Below, piece after piece: positions 26,601-39,707 of a stretch of 64,000 bases of DNA (position 1 is its first letter; each line of letters begins with the position of its first letter). The position numbers and the translations under genes are program-made. The stretch lies in NCBI GenBank assembly GCA_013397435.1, contig VZRG01000778.1, forward strand, positions 124,001 through 188,000, given 5' to 3'. Origin of the DNA: Erythrocercus mccallii. Its lineage: Eukaryota > Chordata > Aves > Passeriformes > Dicruridae. A model generated the notes under the pieces. That model was given only the letters and a program-made list of their open reading frames with translations. It searched no databases and had not been told where the DNA came from.

Positions 26601-29600
26601 ATGAAAAATTATAAAATCAATATATAGTGACTCCTAAACTCTCATTTTACTCCCCACTGCACTGCTTGCAAAAACACTTCCAAGATTTCTACAGGAACAG
26701 TCTAACATTGGTTCTGGAAATTATCTTCACTTACAGGGTGAGTTAGAGAAATATTAATAAGGCCAATGTCTCAAAGCATCCTGATGTCCTTGGCCAGAAG
26801 TTAGGTGAATAAAAACAACAAAAAATTCACAACTGTGTAGCATCGTAAAGCAAAATTTAAGGAATTATTGAACAGTACTAACTAAATAAAATCACTGAAA
26901 ATAAACAAGGGATGTTATTATTTCTCCCTTCTTTTTTCCAAAAGGTTGAAATGGTATATATGATTGTTGTTATAAAAATCTTCTAATTTATTGGCATGGT
27001 CTAAGTGAGAACTGCAACCATCTTCTGGCTCATTCCAACTTATGAAAGCTCAGAAATACAGAAGAAAGTCCTGAAGCTCACAGCCCCTCTGCAAAAGAAA
27101 TCCCTAGCATGGAGGTTAGGCTTCTCTCCCAGCCCTACTCCTCACAAGCCCACCCATCACAGAACTCCTGGCTGGGAGAAGCAGCATGTTGGGGCTGGTG
27201 GGACATTGAGCTGTAACACCAGAAAGATCTGAGTGCAGTGCTGTCCCCCCAGGAGCATCCCAGGCTGGAGTACTGCAGATGCCAGAGCTAACTGAGATAA
27301 TACAAGAAGAAAATCAAAGAATGAGTTGAGGATTAGAATGTCAATGCCCCAACACACATCTTGGAATCACCACATCATCTCCCTATATCTGATAATGGGA
27401 CCTAGGGCTGTGCTCTTGTCAAGCATGTGCCTGAACCCTACCGTGACATCCCAAATCTGTGGTACTGCTGCAGAGGCAGTGGCTGCTTTAGCTAAAGCTT
27501 GATAATCTGTCTGCATTGCCTGGATACCCAGAGTGTTCCTCCACACCTTTTCACTCCTAAGATAATAGACTAGACACTGATGACCATCAAGCAATTTCCC
27601 TTGTTTCCTTTTATTTCTCACACATTTACTAGTCATTAATACTTTTCTCCAGTGCTCACACTTATTTCTGCTCATGTTCCACAGTGAACATGCTCAGTTA
27701 TCTTTCATGTGCTGTTGTGGATCTCCAAGACTGCCTCTGCTTTTTCTCATATCCACTGACAGGGGTTAATGGGTTCTGGTCTGGACAAGGATGTGTAGTT
27801 ATGGTGACAGGACACTTTTATTATCAGACACTTACTAAAGTTTGTTAAAGGTTTTATGAAGAGAAGAAAATCTGATTTTTATGGGGGCAAGTTAAAGTCT
27901 ACTGGAGATTAAAGGGATTATGTTGTTCCAGAGGATGTTCAATGCAACTGCCACAGCTTTTGCTAGATGAAGATTTTACCATGATTTTACCATCTTGATC
28001 TGGACTGCTTAACTGACACTTAAAGCTGGAGAGTTTCCTCTGGAAGACAAGCTTGGTGTCCTTTTAGAAAAATTATTGAAAACAGGTTTTATGGGGAAAG
28101 AAAAAGTTTGGTCAACAAAAAGGTCAGCTGACAAATTTTCTGCTCATGGAGCGTTATCTAAGATAAGTAAAAGTAACACTGTGAGACAGCAAGGCCAGAG
28201 CATGTGCTGTGCCAGGCACAGCAGCTTCCTTTATCCCTCTTGCCATGCAGCAGGGCCACATGGTCAGCAGTCAGCACAGGAGACAGATCAAAGTCCTTGT
28301 AATCCTGTTAGGAGGCTCTTGATATCACCTGAGACAAGGGGAAATGAGATTTGTGGATAATCTCAGCTCATCTTAGCTGCAAATGCCTACAAGGAAAACG
28401 TGGCTGTAACCTGCCAGATTTTACATGCAACAAAAGTCTCCTTGTCTCTTGCTCTTTTCTGGAATAATGTAACTCAGGCAAGTGGAAATACAGTGGTCGT
28501 TTCTAGTTCACTGGATTTCTTACAAGTGCAACAGTACAAATAAATCCAGTTTTTCCCCCTGACTGACCCCACTGGTGGGCTGTGCAGAGGTGTGCTACTA
28601 AACCAGAAAAAACAAATCTGTTGTGATTAGAAATCTTTGGGATGTCAAAATGTAGCAACATATTTGCACTTTGGCTGTTTTCCCTAAAAGTTTACACCGA
28701 TTGTTTTAATAAACCTTGCATTTGCAAAGCTGGTGCAGGAGCAACTGGAAAATAAATCCAAAGTGTCCAGAAATGGGCAGGACCATGAAACAACGCAGCA
28801 CAGAAAAGGTGATGCTGTTTTCTCTTCATTTTATTTCCCCATGGAGCCAATAAATAAGAAGAAAAAAGCACAGGCTGTAAAACCTGAACGGAAGCTCTGA
28901 TCTCCAGTATGTTCACTGAAAGTTCTGGTTTTTTAAGGAGAGTTGCCTTGTTCTTACATAACCTTCGACAGTTCGCTACAGCAGGCTATGTGAGGGAACA
29001 AGATTAACAGATACGAGATATTTTTACTGCTTCACCCAAAGATTCACAGAATTTTCTGGGAATTTTAACACTTTTTCAAAACAATGTGTGATTTTTCATG
29101 TTGCTATCAGTGCTAGGAGAGACTTCTACATAGCCTCCAAGTGATTTGTACTGAGCAGTCTAAGAAAATTATTTAACATCCTTTTTCAAACTAATAAATC
29201 TGCTACATTTATTTTTGATAGGAAGTAAAATCCTATTAAATACACATGCAATGTCATTGCACTATCAAAGTGGAAATCATTAGGCTGCTACTCCTACCAA
29301 CTGTTGTGTGTTACCATGAACTTAGCCATGACAAATGCTTTCTGAGTTAACTTACGGGAAATATATTTGTGTCAATTAGCACAGATTGTGTGATTGAGGA
29401 GCAAGGTCAGTGAAGCATAATACATGTAAGTCAATATCTGCCCTAAAATATGACATCTATTTACCTAAGTGCAATATCTCAGCTTCATTTACTGTATCAC
29501 TTCCTGCTTCCCTCCTTTTACTAGATATATATTTTAAAAGAGTCTGGTGTAAACAAAGCACGTAACAATTTAAAATGAACTTATATTGCAATGCTGTTCC

Positions 29601-32600
29601 ACCAGTAAGATTTCTTTGCCTCTCTACCATAAAGATCCACAGCTGATATTTTTACCAGCAAGTCCTCCAAACAATCACTGACTTCAGGTCACCAAAGATC
29701 CACCACAGATGCCAAAACCAGAACCATTTCCCCACACTCTGCAGCTCCACCAAAGTAGAAGCTGAAGGTATGATCACATCTCAACAGTCAGAGGAAGCAC
29801 CAGCTGTGCAAACACATGGCCCAGCCTGCAATAAAATCCTTTTTCCTTTCTACAACAGCTGCAACAGTCAGGGCTCCTTGGACACAGAAAATCACTGTAA
29901 TTTCTCCAGTGGCAGAACAGCCCCATAACAAAGAGCACCCTGGGCTGTTAGTTAGCATTTCAATGTCTTCTGCCATGCAATAGGCACCAAAATCAGATCT
30001 TCAGTCTCCATAACTTCACCAATGGCACTGAAGATCTGGGAGTTTCCTGCTCAGTGCTGAAACCTTGAGCAGAGCTTTGCATGCAGCCAGGCCAGCAGGG
30101 CTCTGTGTGGGAATGCTCTCTGCAGATGAAAACAGCAAAGCTCACGTGCAAGTCAGGCAGCAGCGCTCCCCCATCCTGAGCTCAAGAGCAGAGCCTCGGC
30201 TCTCAGTGCCTTTAGGAGGGTGAGGGCATTTATCCAGGCAGCTGAATCTGAGGGATGAAGGACAAGATGACCTTGAAAATGGGTCTTGGGAAAGGATGAA
30301 CTTTGCCTCAGAGTCAGGACCATGCTCTAAATGATAACATGTGAGTCCCAGATTTCTTCTGCTTTCAAGCCAACCCTCTAAGCATCCTGCTTTATTTTTT
30401 ATTCTTCTGTTACCATAACATTAAAAAGTGTCTCCCTTTGAGCACACCTTTTGAGACGTGGGCCTGATTTTTGAAGGGGGCATGCTCAGCTCTTTGCAGG
30501 AAAAACAGGGAAAGGATTTAGACATAAACCAAATGGACATACCCCTAACCACTAAAAACTTGAACATTTTAACCACAAAAAGAGTCTGCATATGTAAATG
30601 CAAAAAATCTTATTACACAAAGTCCTTGTTTCAAAATATAGCTGATAATGCAGCATTAAGCAAATTTACCAATATATCTCAGTGAAACCATTCTGATACC
30701 AAAGAAATGAGACAAAACTTCTACAGCTTACTAAAACACAAAGCTTGATATTTGTTAGCAAACCAAGAATTTTTAGCTGTTGAGAAATGAGATATGCAAT
30801 CTTTGGAGCCAAACTGATCACTGGTGAACAGTAAAAAGATGATAATGTCCATATTTACTAAGCAATCTATTGGTATTTACCTCAGAAATTACTGGACCCA
30901 AAAAAAATTACTCAAAATCCCAGCCTGAGAAATCTTTGTGTATACTTCTATCTCCTTCTGTTGTTCTTTAAGAAATATAATGAAAACTAATACCAAAAAA
31001 TTAAACTATTAGATTTTTTATGTTGTTTTTTGGAAAAAATACAGAAAAAAAATTATATAAAGAAGAGAAGTTAAACTCCGTTCATTTATCTTTTTCACTT
31101 TTTTCTCTTATTGCCAACATTTCCAGAACTTCTTGAGTTACACGCAGAGAAGAAAAGGTTACTACTTAGGGGAAGTAAAAACAGGAGAGGAATGGGAAGT
31201 AATAAAAAAAAGGATGATGTATCTTTGTCGTTCTTGAGTCAAAATATTTCTTTTTCTTTTAATATTCATAATGGTCTCCACCAGGTCAGTTCTAGTCTCA
31301 ACATACACCTAATTTCCATTAGCATTAATAATTAACATGTGCTCACAAAAAAGAGAAATATACTTTGTCAAGTCTTAGAACTGGACAACAAATTTAAATG
31401 AAGAGAACTTGGAGAGTCTTGGAGACAAGTGAAGCAGTGCATAAAAGTTGATAAAGGATAAAGCATTCTTAACATACTTGAAAAGATTTCACATCAGGAG
31501 TAGAAGGCCTAAAAAATCATGCAAATTAATAGAAGGGGACAAAAAATCTTTATATAACAATGCATGGAGTAAATAGGAAAAAAATGCATATAATATGAAA
31601 TTACTGTATTAAAAAATAGGGTAGAAAACTTGAAAATATTTACAAGATAATTATTCTCAAGAATGATGCTAGGGAAAGAAAATGTTGTAATTATCAGACA
31701 AAACCAATGGTCAGAATTGCATACTTTTCCAGCCTTCAGTTCATGTCCTACATAGTTTTAATCCAGTCATCTACATTATTTCCTTCCCAGCTTGGTCCTC
31801 TGCATTGTAGCATTAATTTTCTCAGCTATACATTTCAGTGCACAGTTGGACACATTAATATTTGCAAAAAATCTTTAGGTCCATGGAAAGATAATAATAA
31901 ACACAGATAATGATGAGCAGGAAACAACAGTCAGGTGCATCCCTGTATAGCGTGGCCTTTTCCATGAAAATAATCTTGCCCTACTGGGCCATCAGCTTCC
32001 GTGGAGATACGAAAAGTTCAATTAACTGGGGATCTGTTCTACAGATTTTGAAGAGGTGATCACAGAGCCTTTCTTTACAGTTCTGGTCTACTTGATATTC
32101 AGCTATTTTTAAATTATTCCCTGAATGAGTCCCAGGAACAAATATTCTACAATGCAGTGTAGAGATGAACAGTTTTCACTTCACTTTTAGTGAGCGAAGA
32201 ACCTTATCTCATATCAAAGCAGAACACTCAACATCTTCAGCAGATAAAGATACCATCAGAGCAGCAGCAGCTGCTGAATATTTTCTATCAGGATACTTTG
32301 AGACGTTAAACTGCAGGAGAAGTTTGTGCAGCTGACCAAAAGGTTTTGGTAAAACCAATATGTTGAGTTTTAGTAACATTTAGAGTTTCACACCACAATT
32401 AATTAAACCGAGTGTTCCTCTGATTATGTTTTCATAAAGATTAGGAATCAGAAACTGAATTCAGATCAGCCAAGATTTTTGAGTTTTCATGAAAGTTCCC
32501 CTAAGGAGATTGTGCAAAAGAGTTACAAGATCAAACTTTTTAACTGAAACGCTTCTCATTTCTTTCTTCTATTCAATCCTCAAACAGAAGTATTTAGTTT

Positions 32601-33730
32601 GGGTCAATCAAAACATTTACACTTCAAGTTTGAAAACACTTCATTTAAGTATTGAAGGTGTGGGGTTTTTTTCATTATTACTTTTTACTGCTATTAGCTT
32701 CAATTCCAAAGGCAACAATGGTTCCAAACACTACACAGATTTTCTTTATTGTCAACTTTTTTCAATTTCCCAAAAGTTCACCCACTGTTGAAAAAACCAG
32801 GATGGCTTTGCCTTTCCTCTGAAACCTGTTAAGCCAAGAAATGTCCATCCGATCAGATTAAAGACAGTCAGAACTTCCACGCAAAACATCTTAAAAATGT
32901 TAGAAATATCATAAATCACGACGTAAAAATATTGATTTTTGTACATCATTACAACCCATCATATCCATTTAAAACAGTAGAGGCAGGCTACAGATTGCAT
33001 TTTCCCAATTACAAGCAGCACACAAGACTTTCATTTGAAAACAAACTCTTTTGTAAGACCCCTATGCATGCACTGCTCCTTCATCTTTTCCTGGAGGCAG
33101 TCAGATTTGGGACTAAAAAAGTAATGAGCCAGACAATAGCATGCTCAAGTACTAAGGATGTACCTTTTAGTAAGTCTAAAAATTCAGTTCAAGTTTCAGA
33201 ACCTAATGTATTATACTCATCTACTACTTCATCCTGAAAGCACCTAATTTTCTTGTGAACACTAACTGCCTCTAGCCATAATCCAAGCCTTGTAGTTTTG
33301 ACGTGGCTGAAACAGTGTTCCTTTCTTAAATTTATCAGTATCACTGCTTTTGACTCTGGAGTCCGTATGCTCAGGCAGGATCCAGATGACAAATAGAAAA
33401 CTGTTCTGCAAGAGAACTGAAAATTTCATCTTTCCCCATCCTACAGACATGTCAAGACAAGGCTCTCCTCACAGGACCTGCCCTTGTCCCAGGGCAAGGC
33501 ACTCTCAGCCCCTCCTGCTGAAACTTTGTTACACCCGGTGTTCAATCCACCCCACGTGAATTATTAGCTGGAATGTACTTACTATAAAATATTTTAGCTG
33601 CAACCCCCTTTTTGTAACAAGTTCGGCACGTTTTCCCAACACAAAACTGCAAACACAAGTAAATCCTGAGTGCTCTTGACTCTGGAGGATTGGCACAGGC
33701 TCAGACAAAGCCTAGGTTATATTACATTTA
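23652..33730. other. Non-coding stretch, no gene seen
   Basis: AT-rich unique DNA with no frame above about 102 codons and no recognisable exon. A segment at about 26020-26110 combines several ATTA/TAAT sites with an ATGCTAAT octamer-like word, and one at about 29240-29420 is similarly rich in such sites; both are candidate conserved elements. A 9-bp inverted repeat ACTGGATTT/AAATCCAGT (28510-28518 and 28542-28550) could fold with a 23-base loop. A and T runs are common at 30895-31060. Confidence 0.65.
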
Positions 33731-36700
33731 CATGGAGGAGGAAGGGGTCATAATTAGCCTGCACTGTATGCTAATGAGTGAATGTTTTATGCAGAGTATG
33801 TTCCCTTATCAAAAAGCAACACCTGTGACAACAGTTTGTCCCTCCTAGCAAGAATACTTAGGCATTTAGAAATAGTTCAATAGTTAAGTATCCCTGAACT
33901 AGTCCCCAAGAAAAAGAGAGCAAGTTCAGGGAAGTGCAATATTGCCACTTCTCAACCACGCCCAGAGAAATGTTGTTACAGAGTCATTTACATTGATCAG
34001 GGGAATGAGTTCACACAGGACATCCAGGCTTATCACAAGCCTCTCAACATCACTGAAGGGCAAGGATAGACAGCAAACTGCTGTCCTAAGCCTAATGGAA
34101 AACTATTAAGATTTTCTTCACCAGCTCTCCTTGCAGGGATTGCCAGAGGTATCACACCATTTTTAATGCTGCAGCAGAAAAGAGAAATTGTCTACGTGAA
34201 TTTGACAGCCTTGTTTCTTCTAACCAAAACAATCAGGAGATGCACGTAAGAAAACTCTCTCATGTCTGGCAAAAATATGTACCCATACATGACTTTTCTG
34301 CAGCAAAAGAAGTTTTCTGGCTGCTTAGTGCTGCACACAGATTGCATTTAAGTGCTAACCAAAATCAGCCCTATGCCCCCCTGCAGAACTTCAGTGGACA
34401 CCACCGTGTCTTCCTTCAGTTTTTCAAAATAGTTCTACAGTTCCTTCTATGAGAGTTATGCTATTTGTAGCTTTGAATGCAGAGGCATGGGTGATGAAAT
34501 TTCACCCTCTATAACAGCCTAAATACCAGTAAAGAATTTTACATATACAATATTACCAGCTGGCCAAGTGCACAACACCCTTGCATGCTTTAACTTTACA
34601 CCAAGATATCAGAAGTCATAAGAGCAAGCTGGGTAAAAATCCTATGATGAATTGAAAACCGATCTTAAAAAAAATTCAATCCAGGTTCTGAATCTAAAGG
34701 ACAATTACACAGTTAATTTCAGAAAACAGGTGAGGACTCTCCTGTTTCTATGTATGTTACACGTCTATTAACATTTCTGAAACAAACCTTAGCAAATACA
34801 CACCTAACAAACTCCTATACATACACACCTAAAGGTATATATAGTCACTCACTCACCACATCCTTTCTAGCCTGATGTACAATTTTTCAGTCTTCTCTGG
34901 ATTAAATGTCACAAATCAAGCTGTTAGCTGGGAATCTATTTAGAACACTGAGATTTTCTAGTTATCTCAAAAGAACTTAGCTGTGCTGCTACTTTTCCAT
35001 GGAGACCAAACTCCACAAACCAGGCACAATTCAGGGTATCCAGTCCCTACTGCACCCTCCTATTCAAAGGGCCAATTCTGAGAATGCTTCCTCTGAATCT
35101 CTAGAGACCTTTTCCATACCTTTTTTTTTTCCCAGATGCTTTCTTCACATCTTCCTTGGCATTACAGCTACACCTGAGAGTCTCCTCCTTAGTATATCAG
35201 CAAAGTAAAATTCATATTGACTTTTACAACACTCATTTATTTCCTGCAGAGCAGGGTACAGTTCTGGGGTCTGACAGTCAGCTTAGAATGATGCATTTGA
35301 GAAACTGTCATGTCAAGGGCCCCTGTGCACATCAGCCACCACAGATGGAAGGGGTAAGCAAAAAGGAGCATCACAACTGATGGAAATATTTAGTTCTGTA
35401 TGCATAAACTTACCATGCAGACCAAAACTCCACCCAGTGCTCCTCACACAGATGAATTGTGTGCAGGTGCACTCACAAGGCCTGCAAACTGCAGAGCATA
35501 AGTCACCACTGCCTGGGGGGCATCCTGAGCTTACGCAGAGCTCCCGGTGGAAATCAAGGTAGGAGCAGTTAATTGCTATGTGTATTTTAGAGGAAGCCAG
35601 GATAATTCTTCTCTGGCTAACAGATGGTACTCTTTGCTATGACATGGTAGCTAGACTGCCACAGATCTCACTCCAGTCTCAGCCAGGTGGGTTGGGAAAA
35701 TGGGGACAGTGAGAGATGTGAGTTTGTATTTGACACCAACGTGTCATTTGTTGGTTTAGGCATGCCTGTTCCCCAGAGGTGATCTGCAAACCTTCCAATG
35801 GTCACACCAAGGGTCACACACTACATCTTACAATTCTTCTCACAAAAACAGAAATTTACCTTTTATGAACAATTGCATTTTTCTCTCCCATAAAAGTGCT
35901 CAAGCATGCATAGAAATAGTTTTTCTCATTTTCAGCCTAAATGCATTTATGATCAACCCATATACATGTTCCTGTGCCAAAGCTGCCTTTCAGAGTAAGT
36001 TCCTTGTTGTCTCTGGTTCTATGGCAAGCTGCTGTGGTGACTTATTCTCTTGTTACAAGGAGGTGGAGAGCACCAAAGACAATGAATACCTTAACAGAGA
36101 ACCAAGATCTTCTAATATGCATTTAAAATAAGCATTTTCCATTGAACTGTGGAAAGAGAAAACTGGAAATTGTGCAAATCTCAAAATTAAAATTAAATTA
36201 TTATCTGTGAAAAGTCATAAAAGAGAGAGAGAGGGAAATGAAGCTGTAAACAAGCGCAATATATTTTTCAAAAAGTATTTCATTAAATATCTTTAAGCTC
36301 AGTTTTCTGCCACTGTGATCTCTGTGCAATGCTGATTATGGTTTCCATTTTCTTGTGTTTAAATTCAGTTAATTGATTTGAGTTGAGATTGACTCCAAGT
36401 GCAGTCAGAGACACCCCATGCAGAAAAGCTACAGGATGGACCAACCCAATCATCATAGCCACGTTCTCAACACATTGCCTGTTTGGTCATCTCACAAGAT
36501 GTGAACCAGATGGGGACTGGCTCTGGATAAGTGAGGATGATGTTCTGATGCTGGTTCCAGATCTGCTGTCAACTCCCAGCCCCAGGAAGCCACAGAGGAG
36601 CTCTGCAGCAAGCCTGCTCCAAGTTCAGTTCAGGGAATACAGATTTCATCCCCCCATCTCCTTCTTTACACCATTTAAAGAGAAGTGTTGTCTGGCTGTG

Positions 36701-39686
36701 TGGTCATCTTTTCTTCCTACCATACCATTAATGGATTAACTGTTCAGAAACTTGTTCACTATTTTGACAGTACAAATGCCATCTCCTAATGAATACAGAC
36801 ATCTCTTTACATTGATATAATGCATCTTCATATACTGGATTTCATCCTTTTTTTTTTCAATAACTATTTTCAATCCAATTAGTTGATTTGTTCTGTTAAG
36901 GCTAATTAATTTACTGCCACCAAAAGAAAGAAGTTAAAGTCTTTTTGAAACCTCAGATTATAGACATTTCAGCTCTTCACAGTGGCAGATGGCAGTTGTC
37001 ATAAATAGTAAATATTTCTACTGCAGGAGAGATTTTTCACAGGACAAGTACCTCGAGATCCCATGCAAATTGCTTGGCCTAATATACCTCATAAAACTGA
37101 GCAAGTGAATGGGATAAATATTGAAAAGACATGTCAAAACCAAACTTCAGTGTATGAAGGTCAGAATACAGAATTAGAGCATGAAAGAACTAAGTTTCTT
37201 TCCTTGCCTTTTCCTCAAGGGTCTGGTTATAGCACTTTTAAAATTACTTGAATAAAATCCGTTCTTACTCAAACTTTACATTTTAATAGAACTTTATATC
37301 TGCAGTTCCTTATATAGCACTACTGAAAAAAAATATCAAGTGTATGTCACCATATATCCTGGCAATTACTGAATAATATTTGGAGAAAACAATAATGCAG
37401 CCTAAGTGATATTGGTCTTTATGTTCGCTTTGCTGTCTAAAGTACAACTAGCCCACAAAAAAATACAAAGGTTTTATAACCCTATTTGAACACGTAAGTC
37501 TGTGCTCACACACAGTGATGTACCTGCAGTGGACACTGTATCTACCTGTAGAAATACTGGGAGTCCTCAGCCTGTTTGGGAAATAGCAGTCAAGGAGCAG
37601 AAAAAAGAGGACACAATAAAGGCAACTAATCAAACATGGCATGAAAAGAGATCAACTGAAAACTTAAATCAACATTATAAAAAATATCTCACCACTGCAT
37701 ACTTCACTTGCTTAGAGCAATCAGCAAAAGAGAACTAAAATATCAAAGAAGTGCTCTGTGATCTTAGTCCTCCAGTTTACAGCTGAAGTCACATTCACAA
37801 TACGTTCTCCCAGTACATGAAGAGTTCAAATCAAAAGCTATGGCTGAACAGCACATTGCAAACTGATGGGAAGTGCAGCCAAGATTGCAGGTTCATCAGA
37901 AAGTATTGGGAAGCAACTCTGGCTCTGCACTGCTAGGAGAACGTGGGGATCAGAGCAGGAAGCTGAAGACTTTCCCATTTCCCAGCCTGTAGAGGATGTT
38001 TGCATCTGAGCTGTACCTCTAAAGCCAGTGGTCTTGCACCTCAAGAAGGCAACTTTAATGAAGAAGCATCTTTTAGGTGCTTTTCTGTTTTAACCTTGTG
38101 TAAAAAGAGCCTGGAACACCAGCTTTTAGATAGTTAAAGATGAGGAAGAGAAATCTCAGCTTCAGAACCTTCTAAAGACTTTATTTGCAGCAACACTGCA
38201 TCACAGGTTCATGGGTTTTATCCATTTACTTATTAGCATTTTATTCTCCCCAAGCCATACTGACTATGATAAACCTGCATCCTAAACCTCACTTAACTGA
38301 GATCAAGCATATCATGAACAGCATGACCTAAGAAATGCTGTTGCTTAATAGTGAGAACCACTTTTCATAGCCTTGGAACAAGCAGGAGCAGTTTTTTCTT
38401 GCATTGGATCAAGCATACTTTCACGAACATGAGAGTTTTGGTGTTATTTAGGATTTTTGGTGTCAGGGTATTTTGTTGGTTTCTTCCTCACAATCTACGC
38501 ACAGCTTTGAACTCTATTTATTTTAGTGCACTGCAATGCTCAAAGAAAAATACAAAGGAAATTCAAAGGGAAAAAATTCTTACAGGCTTGTTTTTCAGAT
38601 GCACCTGTTCAGGTGAATTGCTCCAGAAATAGAGTAGGGAAAGAATGAAAAATATAAAAGTCATTTGCAGAATTCTAATTCACCTATGAGGATGATCCTA
38701 TTAATCAGCTTTCATATTGTTCCCAGTGACCTTTTCCTTCCTGATATACTATTATTACCCTCCTGCTGGTTTTAAATCTTCCTTCCTGCATCACTGAATA
38801 AGAAGAAAGTTAGTTTATAACAGTTCCTGACCCCAAATACATGAGAGAAAAGTGCTGACTAATGATTAATTTTCTCTGAATCATGTCAACATTACTCTCC
38901 AGACCCCATCACTTCAAGCACAACTGATACAAATACTGGAGTGTAAAGTCAGGACTTTTGCAGTAGCAGCCTTTCTTAAACCAAAGTAGCACATGCTTCC
39001 CCTTCCATCAGTGCCATAAAGGTATTTCCTGGCAGACCTGTCAACAAGACTACAGATTATTGCTATGAATATGAGCTTAAGTTCTAAAAACTAAAACAAA
39101 AATATCCTGCTAAGAGGGAAGAGATAATTTTTATTTCCTCTAGCTTTACAATATGTTTAAATGTGGAGGGAATTTTTTTCCAGCATCAGGTGCTGAAATA
39201 TCCCTGAACAGGACCAGCAATTAGTTTTTCTTGGGATACTTGTAAAAGACTAAGCTGAAGATTCTACACAGGATTTCTTTCATGTCCTACTGGACTACAC
39301 TTATAACTTTACATTATAAATTTTCAGCATGTGAACCAATTTTTCTTTGCAGAGGTGAGCAAAATATATCTTCTAAAAGTGATAAACTTACATTTTACTC
39401 ACAACAGAGGTATTACAAATCCAAGTGCTTAAGGGTGTGACTGGAATTGGATTGACTATTTCCGGTTCCTCAAGTCCCTTGGAGGTACAATAACTCAAAA
39501 AAATCTAGTAAAAAAGGAGTTTATCCTTAATAATTCTAACCTTTATTACTTTAATGAATTGGCTGATTTTGTCTGGGTCTTCTTCCTTCTCTATTTTTGT
39601 AACCAGATGTACAGCAGTTTAATCAGGAAATGAAACAAATAAAAATAAAACAGAGAGAAGAATTAATAGTCTTGGCTTAGAGACCA
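33731..39686. other. Non-coding stretch, no gene seen
   Basis: Unique AT-rich DNA. The longest frame is 118 codons at 36383-36739 (plus), with no recognisable domain. Two possible regulatory patches stand out by motif content: 33735-33805 (TAATTAGC and ATGCTAAT within 25 bases) and 36870-36970 (CCAATTAG and GCTAATTAATTT). T-runs of 11-12 occur at about 35119 and 36848. Confidence 0.65.
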
Positions 39687-39707
39687 CATGGGGTCCATGG
39701 GGTCCAT
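39687..39707 (+). repeat. Two-copy 9-base tandem repeat
   Basis: The unit CATGGGGTC occurs twice in direct succession and is followed by a partial third CAT. It is a local duplication with no visible function, recorded only because it is exact. Confidence 0.8.
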
